Shown: positions 5,305 to 11,829 of the stretch, in pieces | Numbering within the stretch: position 1 is the first letter of the stretch | Layout of the letters: every line of letters begins with the position of its first letter | From: SXMI01 sp964391365 | Lineage (GTDB): Bacteria > Actinomycetota > Acidimicrobiia > Acidimicrobiales > Microtrichaceae | Assembly (NCBI GenBank): GCA_964391365.1 | Contig: CAYMKW010000065.1 | Span: 1-16,384 of the forward strand | Reading direction: 5' to 3' | Length of the DNA stretch: 16,384 nucleotides | Notes under the pieces: model-generated | Told to the model about the DNA's origin: nothing | Seen by the model: only the letters and a program-made list of their open reading frames with translations | The model's database searches: none | Position numbers and translations under genes: made by a program

Positions 5305-6804
5305 GTGGACGACATGGGAGCATCCGAGGGCACCGACGCAGGGCGACCCCGGACAGCGGTGGTGCTCGCCGGCGGCGGGTTCAAGGGCGCCTTCGAACTC
5401 GGCGCCCTGCGTCACCTGGTCGAGTTCCACGGTGTGATCCCCGACGTGATCACCGCCACGTCCGCCGGCGCCATCCTGGGGACCGTCGCAGCGCAGGCGC
5501 GCACTCGCGCTGAACTGCTCCTGCGGCTCGACGAGGCCGACGGCGACCTGATGTCGATGACACGGATCGACGCGGTGTTCGGCGAGCAGCCCTGGCTGCG
5601 GGCGCTCGACGGCACCGTGTTCGCCGAACGGATCCGGCGGATGCTGACCGAGGGTGGCCCCGGACCCACAGCCGACGAGGTCGAGGACGGGCCGGGACGG
5701 GGGAGTCGCCGCCACCGGGGTCGGCGCCACGCCGACCGGAAGGACCGGGGTCGGCGCCACGCCGACCGGGAGGACCGGGGCGACGACGGCGACGCCCACC
5801 CCTTCGCCGGGGCGCTCGAGGTGGTTCGTCGACTCCCCGCTGCGCATCGCGTGAGCGCCGAGCACACCGCCAAGGGCATCCTGAACCTGGATCCCTTCGA
5901 GGCCTCGCTGCGGGGCGGCAGCGGCAGCGGCAGCGGCAGCGGCAGCGGCAGCGGCAGCGGCACCGGCACCGGCAACGGCAACGGCAACGGAGTCGCCCCC
6001 ATCGACCCGAGCCTCGTCGCCCGGGAGGGCCTCGAACTCCGGCTGGCCACCACGAACGTGCGGGACCGGGTGACCCACTACGTCACACAGGACGGAAGCC
6101 TGGTCGGCCCCGACGCCCGCACGCCGATCGCCGAGGCCGGCGGGTTCGACCTGATCGACGGGTTGATCGCCTCGGCGAGCGTCCCCGGGGTGTTCCCGCC
6201 CCGCGTGCTCGGATCCGCCGAGTACGTCGACGGTGGCGTGCTCGCCAACATCCCCCTCGCTGCGGCAGCGGCCCTGGGACCCGATCGGATCTTCACGCTG
6301 GCCGCCTCGCCCGTCCGGGACCCGGAGCACCGCGCCGCCACCCGGGTCGCAGAACAGCTCGGCTACCTCGAGACGCAGGTCGCCAACCTGGCCACTCCGC
6401 TCCCGGACGGGACGACCAACACCGTGATCCAGCCGACGATGCTCGTGGTCGGCACCTTCGAGGTGCACCCGGGCCGCATGCGGATCGACATCGACTACGG
6501 GTGGCTGCGCGCCCAGGAGGCGGTGGCCGACCTGGACGACGGGAACCGGCCGATCCTCACCACGGCATCCGACACGATCATCGAGCTCCGCCAGCGTGCG
6601 TGGGCCATCGAGGTCCGCCTGCTCGAGCGGCGCGACCGGACGGACCTGCAGGAGCTGCGGGACACCAAGGCGGCGATCCGCTCGGCGATCGAGGCCCGCG
6701 TCGCTCTGGGTCTCCCCGTCCCCGCCACCGGGGTCGGCTGGGGTCGCCAGTGGGAACTGCACACCCGACCCGTTCCCGACGACCTGCCGGGCGACTTCGA
6801 CTGA
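5305..6804 (+). CDS. patatin-like phospholipase with repeat-rich insertion
   Basis: This 499-aa protein has the patatin Ser-Asp dyad hydrolase layout. The oxyanion loop is G-G-G-F-K-G at 23-28. The nucleophile elbow A-T-S-A-G at 51-55 puts S53 as nucleophile; the usual first Gly is Ala. The catalytic Asp is D309 in V-D-G-G-V. Family members hydrolyse acyl esters of phospholipids and neutral lipids. No signal peptide or membrane helix is clear. Between the two catalytic halves lies a low-complexity stretch: two copies of an Arg/His/Asp-rich 10-residue unit (about 139-158) and a (GS)7(GT)2(GN)3 tract at 205-228. Both stay in frame with the conserved downstream half. The roughly 170 residues after the catalytic Asp include a charged, probably helical region (about 424-466). 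GTG at 5305 was chosen from AGGAG 9 nt upstream; ATG at 5314 is the alternative. Confidence 0.87.
   Translation: MDDMGASEGTDAGRPRTAVVLAGGGFKGAFELGALRHLVEFHGVIPDVITATSAGAILGTVAAQARTRAELLLRLDEADGDLMSMTRIDAVFGEQPWLRALDGTVFAERIRRMLTEGGPGPTADEVEDGPGRGSRRHRGRRHADRKDRGRRHADREDRGDDGDAHPFAGALEVVRRLPAAHRVSAEHTAKGILNLDPFEASLRGGSGSGSGSGSGSGSGTGTGNGNGNGVAPIDPSLVAREGLELRLATTNVRDRVTHYVTQDGSLVGPDARTPIAEAGGFDLIDGLIASASVPGVFPPRVLGSAEYVDGGVLANIPLAAAAALGPDRIFTLAASPVRDPEHRAATRVAEQLGYLETQVANLATPLPDGTTNTVIQPTMLVVGTFEVHPGRMRIDIDYGWLRAQEAVADLDDGNRPILTTASDTIIELRQRAWAIEVRLLERRDRTDLQELRDTKAAIRSAIEARVALGLPVPATGVGWGRQWELHTRPVPDDLPGDFD
5714..5780 (+). repeat. 30-bp tandem repeat, two full copies plus 7 bp, inside the patatin gene
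   Basis: Units at 5714-5743 and 5744-5773 differ at one base near their ends (GGAAGG against GGGAGG), and the third copy stops after ACCGGGG. Each full unit contains a perfect hairpin, GGTCGGCG-CCA-CGCCGACC, at 5719-5737 and 5749-5767. In the patatin frame the unit encodes the decapeptide R-G-R-R-H-A-D-R-K/E-D. The unit length is divisible by three, so copy-number change would keep frame. Confidence 0.9.
5917..5988 (+). repeat. hexanucleotide microsatellite (GGCAGC)7(GGCACC)2(GGCAAC)3 inside the patatin gene
   Basis: Twelve uninterrupted 6-bp units encode a Gly-Ser, Gly-Thr, Gly-Asn linker. The variants are grouped and differ from each other only at the fifth base of the unit (G, C, A). This suggests blockwise expansion after point changes. 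Length variation by whole units keeps the reading frame. Confidence 0.95.
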
Positions 6805-6832
6805 CCTGCCGTTCGCTCCGCGCGGGCCGGAA

Positions 6833-7462
6833 TCACCCCGCCAGTCGGAACAACTCCGCGGCGACCGGGCAGTCCGGGCGGCGGTCGAGTCGACCGGGCG
6901 CGACCAGACCGTTCGGCCGCACGATCGCGTCGACCGGGGCGGTATCGATCACGTCGAAGCGGGCGTCGAGCGGATCCCCACGCTGGTCGCGGCGACGTTC
7001 GAGGGCGGCGAAGGTGTCGGCCGGCAGGACCCGCCCGACGCCGGCCACCAACCAGACCTGCTCGCCCCGATCGATCGCCTCCGGAACGGCCTGTGCATCC
7101 TCGGCGTCGACCAGCGCCCGCCCACCGCCGGCAGCCAGGACCGGGACCAGGTAGGGAACGGACGCATCGGAGCCCAGTTCGTCGATCGCCCTGGCGAGCC
7201 GGGCCGTGGTGGGGTCGGCGTCCAGTTCCTCGACCGCCGACCGGGCGTCCTCCAACGCGTCGAAACCGCACAGCACCCGGGAGCAGAGCCACCAGAGCGG
7301 ACCGCACTCCAGTTGGCGATCGACGATCCGTCGGCAGGCGGCGACCATGCCGGCCGGATCGCCCCGGAAGGCCACCAGCGCCGCCGCCGACTCGGCCACC
7401 AGCACCTCCGCCGGAGCCCCCCGGGAGCGGGCCACGTAGCGGAGCCGCTCGATCGGGTGCAC
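6833..7462 (-). CDS. conserved-looking hypothetical protein (209 aa)
   Basis: I do not recognise a characterised family with confidence. The N-terminal third is helical-looking and holds the distinctive stretch L-E-C-G-P-L-W-W-L-C-S-R (51-62). Cysteines are at 43, 53, 60, 65 and 198. The second half alternates hydrophobic strands and helices: V-P-Y-L-V-P-V-L-A-A-G-G-G at 102-114, Q-V-W-L-V-A-G-V-G at 135-143, and D-A-I-V-R-P-N-G-L at 178-186. This suggests a Rossmann-like alpha/beta domain. No signal peptide or membrane helix is seen. The GTG start is fixed by TACACT 6 nt upstream (leaderless type). The gene is divergent from the thioredoxin-like gene with 35 bp between starts, and convergent with the patatin gene with 28 bp between stops. 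Confidence 0.75.
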   Translation of the reverse strand: MHPIERLRYVARSRGAPAEVLVAESAAALVAFRGDPAGMVAACRRIVDRQLECGPLWWLCSRVLCGFDALEDARSAVEELDADPTTARLARAIDELGSDASVPYLVPVLAAGGGRALVDAEDAQAVPEAIDRGEQVWLVAGVGRVLPADTFAALERRRDQRGDPLDARFDVIDTAPVDAIVRPNGLVAPGRLDRRPDCPVAAELFRLAG

Positions 7463-7468
7463 CCTCGG

Positions 7469-7474
7469 AGTGTA
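7469..7474 (-). promoter_or_regulatory. leaderless -10 element TACACT for the 209-aa gene
   Basis: TACACT on the minus strand is followed by exactly six bases and then the GTG at 7462, so the predicted first transcribed base is the first base of the start codon. No Shine-Dalgarno sequence is present. Confidence 0.65.
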
Positions 7475-7482
7475 CGCCGCGC

Positions 7483-7488
7483 TACCTT
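7483..7488 (+). promoter_or_regulatory. near-leaderless -10 element TACCTT for the thioredoxin-like gene
   Basis: TACCTT ends 9 nt before ATG at 7498, predicting a leader of about 3 nt. No ribosome-binding site lies between. The opposite-strand promoter TACACT is 8 bp away, so RNA polymerase could not occupy both at once. Confidence 0.5.
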
Positions 7489-7497
7489 CTCTGCCCG

Positions 7498-7983
7498 ATG
7501 AGCACCGTTCCCGCAGACGTCGAGCTCCACCCGATCGAGGGCGAGTCCCTCACCATGGGCGACCAGACCGCCATGTTCCACCTGGTGGTGGTGGCGATCG
7601 ATCCGTACACCCACGAGAGCGCCTGGCTGCTCGAGACGGCCGGGCGGATCCTCACGGCCTTTCACGGAGCCGACTGCCGGGTCGCGTGGCTCGTCCGGGC
7701 TCCCGCTCAGGACGCCGTCACCTTCCTCGGACCGTGGGCCGAACAGGTGCTGACCTTCGCCGACCCGGACGGCACGGCGATCGAGGCGCTGGGCATCACC
7801 GAGATCCCGGCGCTGGTGCACGTGGGAACGGACCTGAGCGTCGTCGGACGAGCCGACGGTTGGGACCCCGCCGAGTGGAAGGCGGTCACCGACAACCTCG
7901 CCGACGTCATGGCGTGGAACAAGGTGCCGCTCCCCCGGCCGGGTGACCCGGTGCCGTTCGCCGGCGTTCCCGTCGACGCCTGA
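7498..7983 (+). CDS. thioredoxin-fold-like protein lacking a CxxC motif
   Basis: This 161-aa protein has a pattern like the thioredoxin/peroxiredoxin fold. The strand H-L-V-V-V-A-I-D (28-35) is followed by a loop and helix D-P-Y-T-H-E-S-A-W-L-L-E (35-46) where CxxC or a peroxidatic Cys would sit. The next strand is R-V-A-W-L-V-R (61-67). A final G-I-T-E-I-P-A-L-V-H-V (99-109) resembles the cis-Pro strand, with P104. The only cysteine is C60, outside the active-site position, so redox catalysis by the usual mechanism is unlikely. The ATG is preferred because of the upstream -10 element and because the longer frame is Arg/Pro-rich shadow sequence. The stop lies 18 bp from that of the convergent SDR gene. 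The fold call is inference; the protein could equally be described as hypothetical. Confidence 0.7.
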   Translation: MSTVPADVELHPIEGESLTMGDQTAMFHLVVVAIDPYTHESAWLLETAGRILTAFHGADCRVAWLVRAPAQDAVTFLGPWAEQVLTFADPDGTAIEALGITEIPALVHVGTDLSVVGRADGWDPAEWKAVTDNLADVMAWNKVPLPRPGDPVPFAGVPVDA

Positions 7984-8001
7984 GCATCGCCGGGATCGGA
8001 C

Positions 8002-8760
8002 TCACCGGGCGAGCCAGCCCCCGTCCACGACGAGCACCTCACCGGTCACGTAGGTCGAGGCGTCGCTCGCCAGGAACAGCAGCGGACCGTCGAGTTCGTG
8101 GAGCTCACCCGGACGACCGATGGGCGTGTTCCGCTCGATGTAGTTGCGGCCGGACTCCTGGTCGAACATCGTCGCCTGGGTCATCTCGGTCGGGAACCAG
8201 CCCGGGGCGATGGCGTTGACCCGCACCCCCCGCCGGCTCCACTCGCAGCCGAGCTGACGGGTCATGTTGACGACCGCTCCCTTGGACACGCAGTAGACGG
8301 ACTCGCGCAACGGGGCCGAGCCGACCAGCCCGAAGACCGACGCGATGTTGACGATGCTGCCGCTCCCCCGCTCGAGCATGTGGCGGGCAGCGAGCTGGCA
8401 CAGGTGGAACGGAGCGGTGACGTTGACGGCCATCGTCAACTCCAGTTGCTCGACGGTCTCGTCCTCGGCGGGCACCGGCACGCCGTACCCGGCGTTGTTG
8501 ACCAGGACGTCGAGTGCCCCGGTCACGGCGATCGCACCGGCCACCAGCGCCTCTCGTTCACCGGTGTCGGTCAGGTCGGCGGGGAGGACCGCGACGCGAT
8601 CGCCCAGGTCGGCCGCCAGTGCCTCCAGACGGTCAGCCCGACGGGCCGTCACCACCACGGTCGCGCCGGCGCCGTGCAGCGCCCGGGCGAAGCGATCGCC
8701 GAGTCCCGACGACGCGCCCGTCACGAGTGCCGTCCTGCCGTTGAGTCCGAAGAGGTCCAC
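8002..8760 (-). CDS. short-chain dehydrogenase/reductase (classical SDR)
   Basis: This 252-aa classical SDR is complete for cofactor and catalytic motifs: T-G-A-S-S-G-L-G at 14-21, N-N-A-G at 88-91, N113, S141, and Y156-C-V-S-K160. R40 and R41 after the second strand favour NADP(H) over NAD(H). The P-G-W-F-P-T-E-M segment (186-193) and the C-terminal V-D-G-G-W are typical of FabG-like SDRs that act on alcohol or ketone groups; the substrate is unknown. The GTG at 8760 is preferred to the TTG at 8769 because TACGTT lies 7 nt upstream of it and overlaps the TTG. It shares a 23-bp divergent promoter region with the VOC gene, which hints at joint expression. Confidence 0.92.
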   Translation of the reverse strand: MDLFGLNGRTALVTGASSGLGDRFARALHGAGATVVVTARRADRLEALAADLGDRVAVLPADLTDTGEREALVAGAIAVTGALDVLVNNAGYGVPVPAEDETVEQLELTMAVNVTAPFHLCQLAARHMLERGSGSIVNIASVFGLVGSAPLRESVYCVSKGAVVNMTRQLGCEWSRRGVRVNAIAPGWFPTEMTQATMFDQESGRNYIERNTPIGRPGELHELDGPLLFLASDASTYVTGEVLVVDGGWLAR

Positions 8761-8783
8761 GCCGGGCAACGTAGCGTGCTGGT
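8761..8783. promoter_or_regulatory. compact divergent promoter with TA-sharing -10 elements (SDR / VOC)
   Basis: The sequence AACGTAGCGT at 8768-8777 carries TACGTT on the minus strand (8773-8768) and TAGCGT on the plus strand (8772-8777). The two share the palindromic TA at 8772-8773. The plus element is 6 nt from GTG at 8784 and the minus element 7 nt from GTG at 8760. The whole intergenic region is 23 bp, with no Shine-Dalgarno sequence on either side and no clear -35 hexamers. Confidence 0.65.
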
Positions 8784-9260
8784 GTGGACCGGTCCGAGGA
8801 ACCGACGAGCGCGACGACCGGCCGGATCGACCACGGCTTCACCCACGTCGCGCTCCAGGTCTCGGACCTGGACGCCAGCCTCCGGTTCTACGAGCGGTAC
8901 GCCGGCCTGAGGCCGGTCCACCGGCGCACCGGCTCGGACGGGGTCCGGGTCGCCTGGATCACCGACCACACCCGGCCGTTCGTCGTCGTCCTGTTGGAGC
9001 ACGACGTGACCCATCCCCTGGGTGGATGGGCTCACCTGGGTGTTGGCGTCGACGACCGGTCGGTCGTGGACGAGCGGCTGGCCGACGCCGCCGGCGCCGG
9101 ACTGCGGACCTTCGGGCCGGTCGATGCCGGCCCGCCGACGGGGTACTACGGGATCGTCGTCGACCCCGACGGACACAACCTGGAGCTCGCCTTCGGCCAG
9201 GAGGTGGCGTTCACGGTCAGCGACTCGGACGGAACCGACGGAGCCGGAGGGAGTTCGTGA
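8784..9260 (+). CDS. VOC superfamily (glyoxalase/dioxygenase fold) protein
   Basis: This 158-aa single protein is built from two beta-alpha-beta-beta-beta modules of the vicinal oxygen chelate superfamily. F-T-H-V-A-L-Q-V-S-D (19-28) opens the first module and W-A-H-L-G-V-G-V (82-89) the second. The second ends in the typical D-P-D-G-H-N-L-E (127-134). Candidate metal ligands are H21, E72, H84 and E134, the glyoxalase I-like set, so a divalent metal is likely. The reaction is not predictable; VOC members include glyoxalases, dioxygenases, epimerases and resistance proteins. The GTG start follows TAGCGT by exactly 6 nt. It is divergent from the SDR gene. Its last 44 bp overlap the 3' end of copA on the other strand. 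Confidence 0.88.
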   Translation: MDRSEEPTSATTGRIDHGFTHVALQVSDLDASLRFYERYAGLRPVHRRTGSDGVRVAWITDHTRPFVVVLLEHDVTHPLGGWAHLGVGVDDRSVVDERLADAAGAGLRTFGPVDAGPPTGYYGIVVDPDGHNLELAFGQEVAFTVSDSDGTDGAGGSS

Positions 9261-11484
9261 CCACGAACACGCTCGAGGCGGCCATCGCCGCCGCCGCGAG
9301 CATGGGGTTGAGCAGGCCGAGCGCAGCGACCGGGATGGCGGCCACGTTGTAGGCGAACGCCCAGAACAGGTTCCCCTTGATGGTCGCCAGGGTCCGACGG
9401 GAGAGCCGGATGGCGTCGGCGGCGCCGCGCAGGTCGGCGCCCACCAGTGTCAGGTCCGACGCCTCGATGGCGGCGTCGGTGCCCGTCCCGACCGCGATGC
9501 CCAGGTCGGCGGTGGCGAGCGCCGCGGCGTCGTTGACGCCGTCACCGACCATGGCGACGACGCAGCCCTCGGCCTGGAGCCGCCGGACCTCGTCGACCTT
9601 GCCTCGGGGCAGCACGCCGGCGACGACCCGGTCGATGCCGACCTCGGCGGCGACCGCCCGGGCGGGGGCCTCGGCGTCACCGGTGAGCAGCACCGGCGTC
9701 AGCCCCAGCTCCCGCAGCTCGTCGATCGCCGCAGCCGCCGTGTCCTTGGGCCGGTCCGCCACGGCCACCACGATCTGGACCGAACCGTCCCAGCCGGCGG
9801 CCACCACGGTGCGGCCGAGCGACTCCTGCTCCTCGATCGCCGACCGCAGCGCCCGGGCGGCCAGCAGGCCCTCCTGGGCCACGAACGACGGGCGACCGGC
9901 CACGACCCGGCGGGCCCGGGTCCCGGGGAGCTCGACGACGCCGGTCACGCCCAGGCCAGCCGTGTTCACGAAGTCCGAGGGAGGGACGACGGCGGCGCCG
10001 ACGGTCCGGGCGTGCGCCACGACCGCCCGGGCGATCGGGTGCTCCGAACCCGACTCCAGCGAGGCGAGCACCGCCAGGGCGGCATCCTCGTCGGCCGTGG
10101 GTGCCGCGACCACGGCGACCACCGCCATCTCGCCGGTCGTGACCGTGCCGGTCTTGTCGAGCACGACCGTGTCGACGCGACGTGTCGACTCGAGCACCTC
10201 GGGTCCCTTGATCAGGATCCCCAGCTGGGCGCCGCGTCCGGTGCCGACCAGGAGTGCCACGGGGGTGGCCAGACCCAGCGCGCACGGGCACGCGATGATC
10301 AGGACCGCCACCGCCGCAGTGAAGCCGTCGGCCGGATCACCGAGCAGCGCCCACACCAGGAACGTGAGCACGGCGAGCACCATGACGACCGGGACGAACA
10401 CGCCCGACACCCGGTCGGCGAGCCGCTGGATCTGCGCCTTGCCCGTCTGGGCGTCGGCGACGAGCCGCGCCATGTGGGCGAGCTGGGTGTCGGCCCCGAC
10501 CCTGGTGGCCTCGACGACGAGCCGGCCCGAGGTGTTGACCGTCGCGCCCGTCACCACGTCGCCCGCGGTCACGTCGACCGGGACGCTCTCGCCGGTGAGC
10601 ATGCTGGCGTCGACCGCGGAGGCGCCCTCGACGACCTGCCCGTCGGTCGCGATCCGTTCACCCGGGCGGACCACGAACCGGTCGCCAACCACCAGATCGT
10701 CGACCGGAACGGCCCGCTCGGTGCCGTCGGGGCCGAGCATGTTGGCGGTGTCGACCCCGAGCGAGAGCAGCGCCTCGACCGCGGCACCCGCACGGCGCTT
10801 GGCCCGTTCCTCGAGCCAGCGGCCCAGCAGGATGAACGCCGGGACGACGGCGGCCACCTCCAGGTAGGTGTGGTCGCCGCCGGCGGCGAGCTCGACCAAC
10901 GACGAGCCGTAGGCGGCCAGGACGCCGACGGAGACCAGCGTGTCCATGGTCGCGACGCCGTGCCGGGCGTTCCGCCAGGCGGCCGAGTGGAACGGCCAGG
11001 CACACCACAGCGCCACCGGCGTGGTGAGCGCGAGCGCCAACCACTGCCAGCCCGTGAACTGCAGGGCCGGGATCATCGAGATGGCGGCGACCGGCAGACC
11101 CAGGGCCAGGCTCACGACCAGCCGGCGGACGAGCCCGGCCGGGGCGCCGTGCACCCCGGAGATGTCCACGTCGGGGTCCGTATGGTCGCCCCGGTCGCGA
11201 CCTCGGGGGTCGCTGTCGCGGGCGGTCGGCCGGCGCCGGCTGTCGACCACGGGCGTGGCGCCGTAGCCGATCGACTCCACGGCGTCGACGATCTCGTCCA
11301 CGTCCACGCCGGCGGCGTCGAAACGGACACGGGCGGTGCCGAGGGCGAAGTTGACGGTGGCGTCGACACCGACCAGGTCGTTGAGTCGGGTCTCGACCCG
11401 GTTGGCACACGAGGCACAGGTCATGCCGGTGACCGTCAGGTCCAGCTGATCCGGCTCGGCCGCAGCGGCGTGGGGGGCGCTCAC
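9217..11484 (-). CDS. copA: Cu(I)-exporting P1B-type ATPase CopA
   Basis: This complete 755-aa P1B-1 ATPase pumps Cu(I) out of the cytoplasm using ATP. One N-terminal heavy-metal domain carries G-M-T-C-A-S-C (20-26, C23 and C26). An Arg/Asp-rich linker of about 30 residues follows, then the membrane domain. The actuator motif T-G-E-S is at 297-300. The transport site is C-P-C at 399-401. The phosphorylation motif D-K-T-G-T starts at D443. The nucleotide-binding S-E-H-P is at 480-483 and G-D-G-V-N-D at 647-652. Y712-N713 and M734-A-A-S-S complete the Cu(I)-specific set, separating it from Zn/Cd pumps. GTG at 11484 overlaps the csoR stop by 4 nt (GTGA), so synthesis is coupled to the sensor. 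No copZ chaperone gene is adjacent. Confidence 0.96.
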   Translation of the reverse strand: MSAPHAAAAEPDQLDLTVTGMTCASCANRVETRLNDLVGVDATVNFALGTARVRFDAAGVDVDEIVDAVESIGYGATPVVDSRRRPTARDSDPRGRDRGDHTDPDVDISGVHGAPAGLVRRLVVSLALGLPVAAISMIPALQFTGWQWLALALTTPVALWCAWPFHSAAWRNARHGVATMDTLVSVGVLAAYGSSLVELAAGGDHTYLEVAAVVPAFILLGRWLEERAKRRAGAAVEALLSLGVDTANMLGPDGTERAVPVDDLVVGDRFVVRPGERIATDGQVVEGASAVDASMLTGESVPVDVTAGDVVTGATVNTSGRLVVEATRVGADTQLAHMARLVADAQTGKAQIQRLADRVSGVFVPVVMVLAVLTFLVWALLGDPADGFTAAVAVLIIACPCALGLATPVALLVGTGRGAQLGILIKGPEVLESTRRVDTVVLDKTGTVTTGEMAVVAVVAAPTADEDAALAVLASLESGSEHPIARAVVAHARTVGAAVVPPSDFVNTAGLGVTGVVELPGTRARRVVAGRPSFVAQEGLLAARALRSAIEEQESLGRTVVAAGWDGSVQIVVAVADRPKDTAAAAIDELRELGLTPVLLTGDAEAPARAVAAEVGIDRVVAGVLPRGKVDEVRRLQAEGCVVAMVGDGVNDAAALATADLGIAVGTGTDAAIEASDLTLVGADLRGAADAIRLSRRTLATIKGNLFWAFAYNVAAIPVAALGLLNPMLAAAAMAASSVFVVTNSLRLRRFRPSR

Positions 11485-11759
11485 GACCTCACCAGTCGGG
11501 CGACGGCGGCCGAGGCCTCCGCCAGCTTCTCGTCGAGCGCCGCCGCGTCCGCAGCGGCGTCGACCACGCAGTGGTGCAGATGGTCGTCGAGCAGGCCGAG
11601 CGCGACGCCCTGCAGCGCCCGTGTCACCGCCGAGACCTGGGTGAGCACGTCGATGCAGTAGGAGTCCTCGTCCACCATCCGCTGGATCCCTCGCACCTGA
11701 CCCTCGATCCGCCGGAGTCGGACCAGGTACGCCTGCTTGTCGCCCGTGTAGCCGTGCAT
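11481..11759 (-). CDS. csoR: copper-sensing transcriptional repressor CsoR
   Basis: This 92-aa all-helical repressor of the CsoR/RcnR family (DUF156) binds Cu(I) and leaves its operator, switching on copper efflux. The trigonal Cu(I) ligands are visible as C35 (D-S-Y-C-I-D), H60 and C64 (H-L-H-H-C); the C-H-C set distinguishes copper sensors from nickel/cobalt RcnR and formaldehyde FrmR. The helix Y-L-V-R-L-R-R-I-E-G-Q-V-R-G (11-24) supplies basic DNA-contacting residues. The ATG is preceded at exactly 6 nt by the -10 element TATGCT, and a perfect operator palindrome lies just upstream, implying autoregulation together with copA. It is the first gene of the csoR-copA operon. Confidence 0.96.
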   Translation of the reverse strand: MHGYTGDKQAYLVRLRRIEGQVRGIQRMVDEDSYCIDVLTQVSAVTRALQGVALGLLDDHLHHCVVDAAADAAALDEKLAEASAAVARLVRS

Positions 11760-11765
11760 GGGGCC

Positions 11766-11794
11766 AGCATACCCCTATGGGGTACCGGGTCCAC
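11766..11794 (-). promoter_or_regulatory. leaderless csoR-copA promoter
   Basis: On the minus strand GTGGAC (11794-11789) is a weak -35 candidate, followed by a 17-bp spacer, TATGCT (11771-11766) as the -10 element, six bases, and the ATG at 11759. The operator fills most of the spacer and overlaps the -10 by two bases. Bound CsoR would therefore block polymerase directly. Confidence 0.7.
11770..11784. promoter_or_regulatory. CsoR operator palindrome
   Basis: TACCCC-TAT-GGGGTA is a perfect 6-bp inverted repeat around a 3-bp centre, the G-tract palindrome type bound by CsoR-family repressors. It lies 10 bp upstream of the csoR start codon and is the only copy seen in the window. Confidence 0.85.
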
Positions 11795-11829
11795 TGCCTC
11801 CGGTCGTCCGCCCCACCGCCCGTGACCCC

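Noticed and set aside
5714..5780. Tandem 30-bp units considered as a CRISPR array
   Set aside because: Copies are directly abutting with no spacers, there are only two, they lie inside a coding frame, and no cas gene is present.
5654..5854. Frame +2 reading through the patatin repeats (A-T-G-V-G-A-T-P-T-G units, ending V-D-S-P-L-R), considered as evidence of a frameshift in the patatin gene
   Set aside because: It stops at 5852-5854, and the original frame continues into conserved patatin sequence including D-G-G; no frameshift is needed.
8761..8769. TTG at 8769 as the SDR start
   Set aside because: It overlaps the -10 element TACGTT; GTG at 8760 has the spacing seen at the other leaderless genes and begins directly before the Rossmann strand.
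9022..11661. Very long plus-strand ORF (879 codons) opposite copA and csoR
   Set aside because: It is the antisense shadow of copA/csoR, composed of Gly/Arg/Asp/His-rich low-complexity sequence with no domain, while the minus strand has a complete Cu-ATPase.
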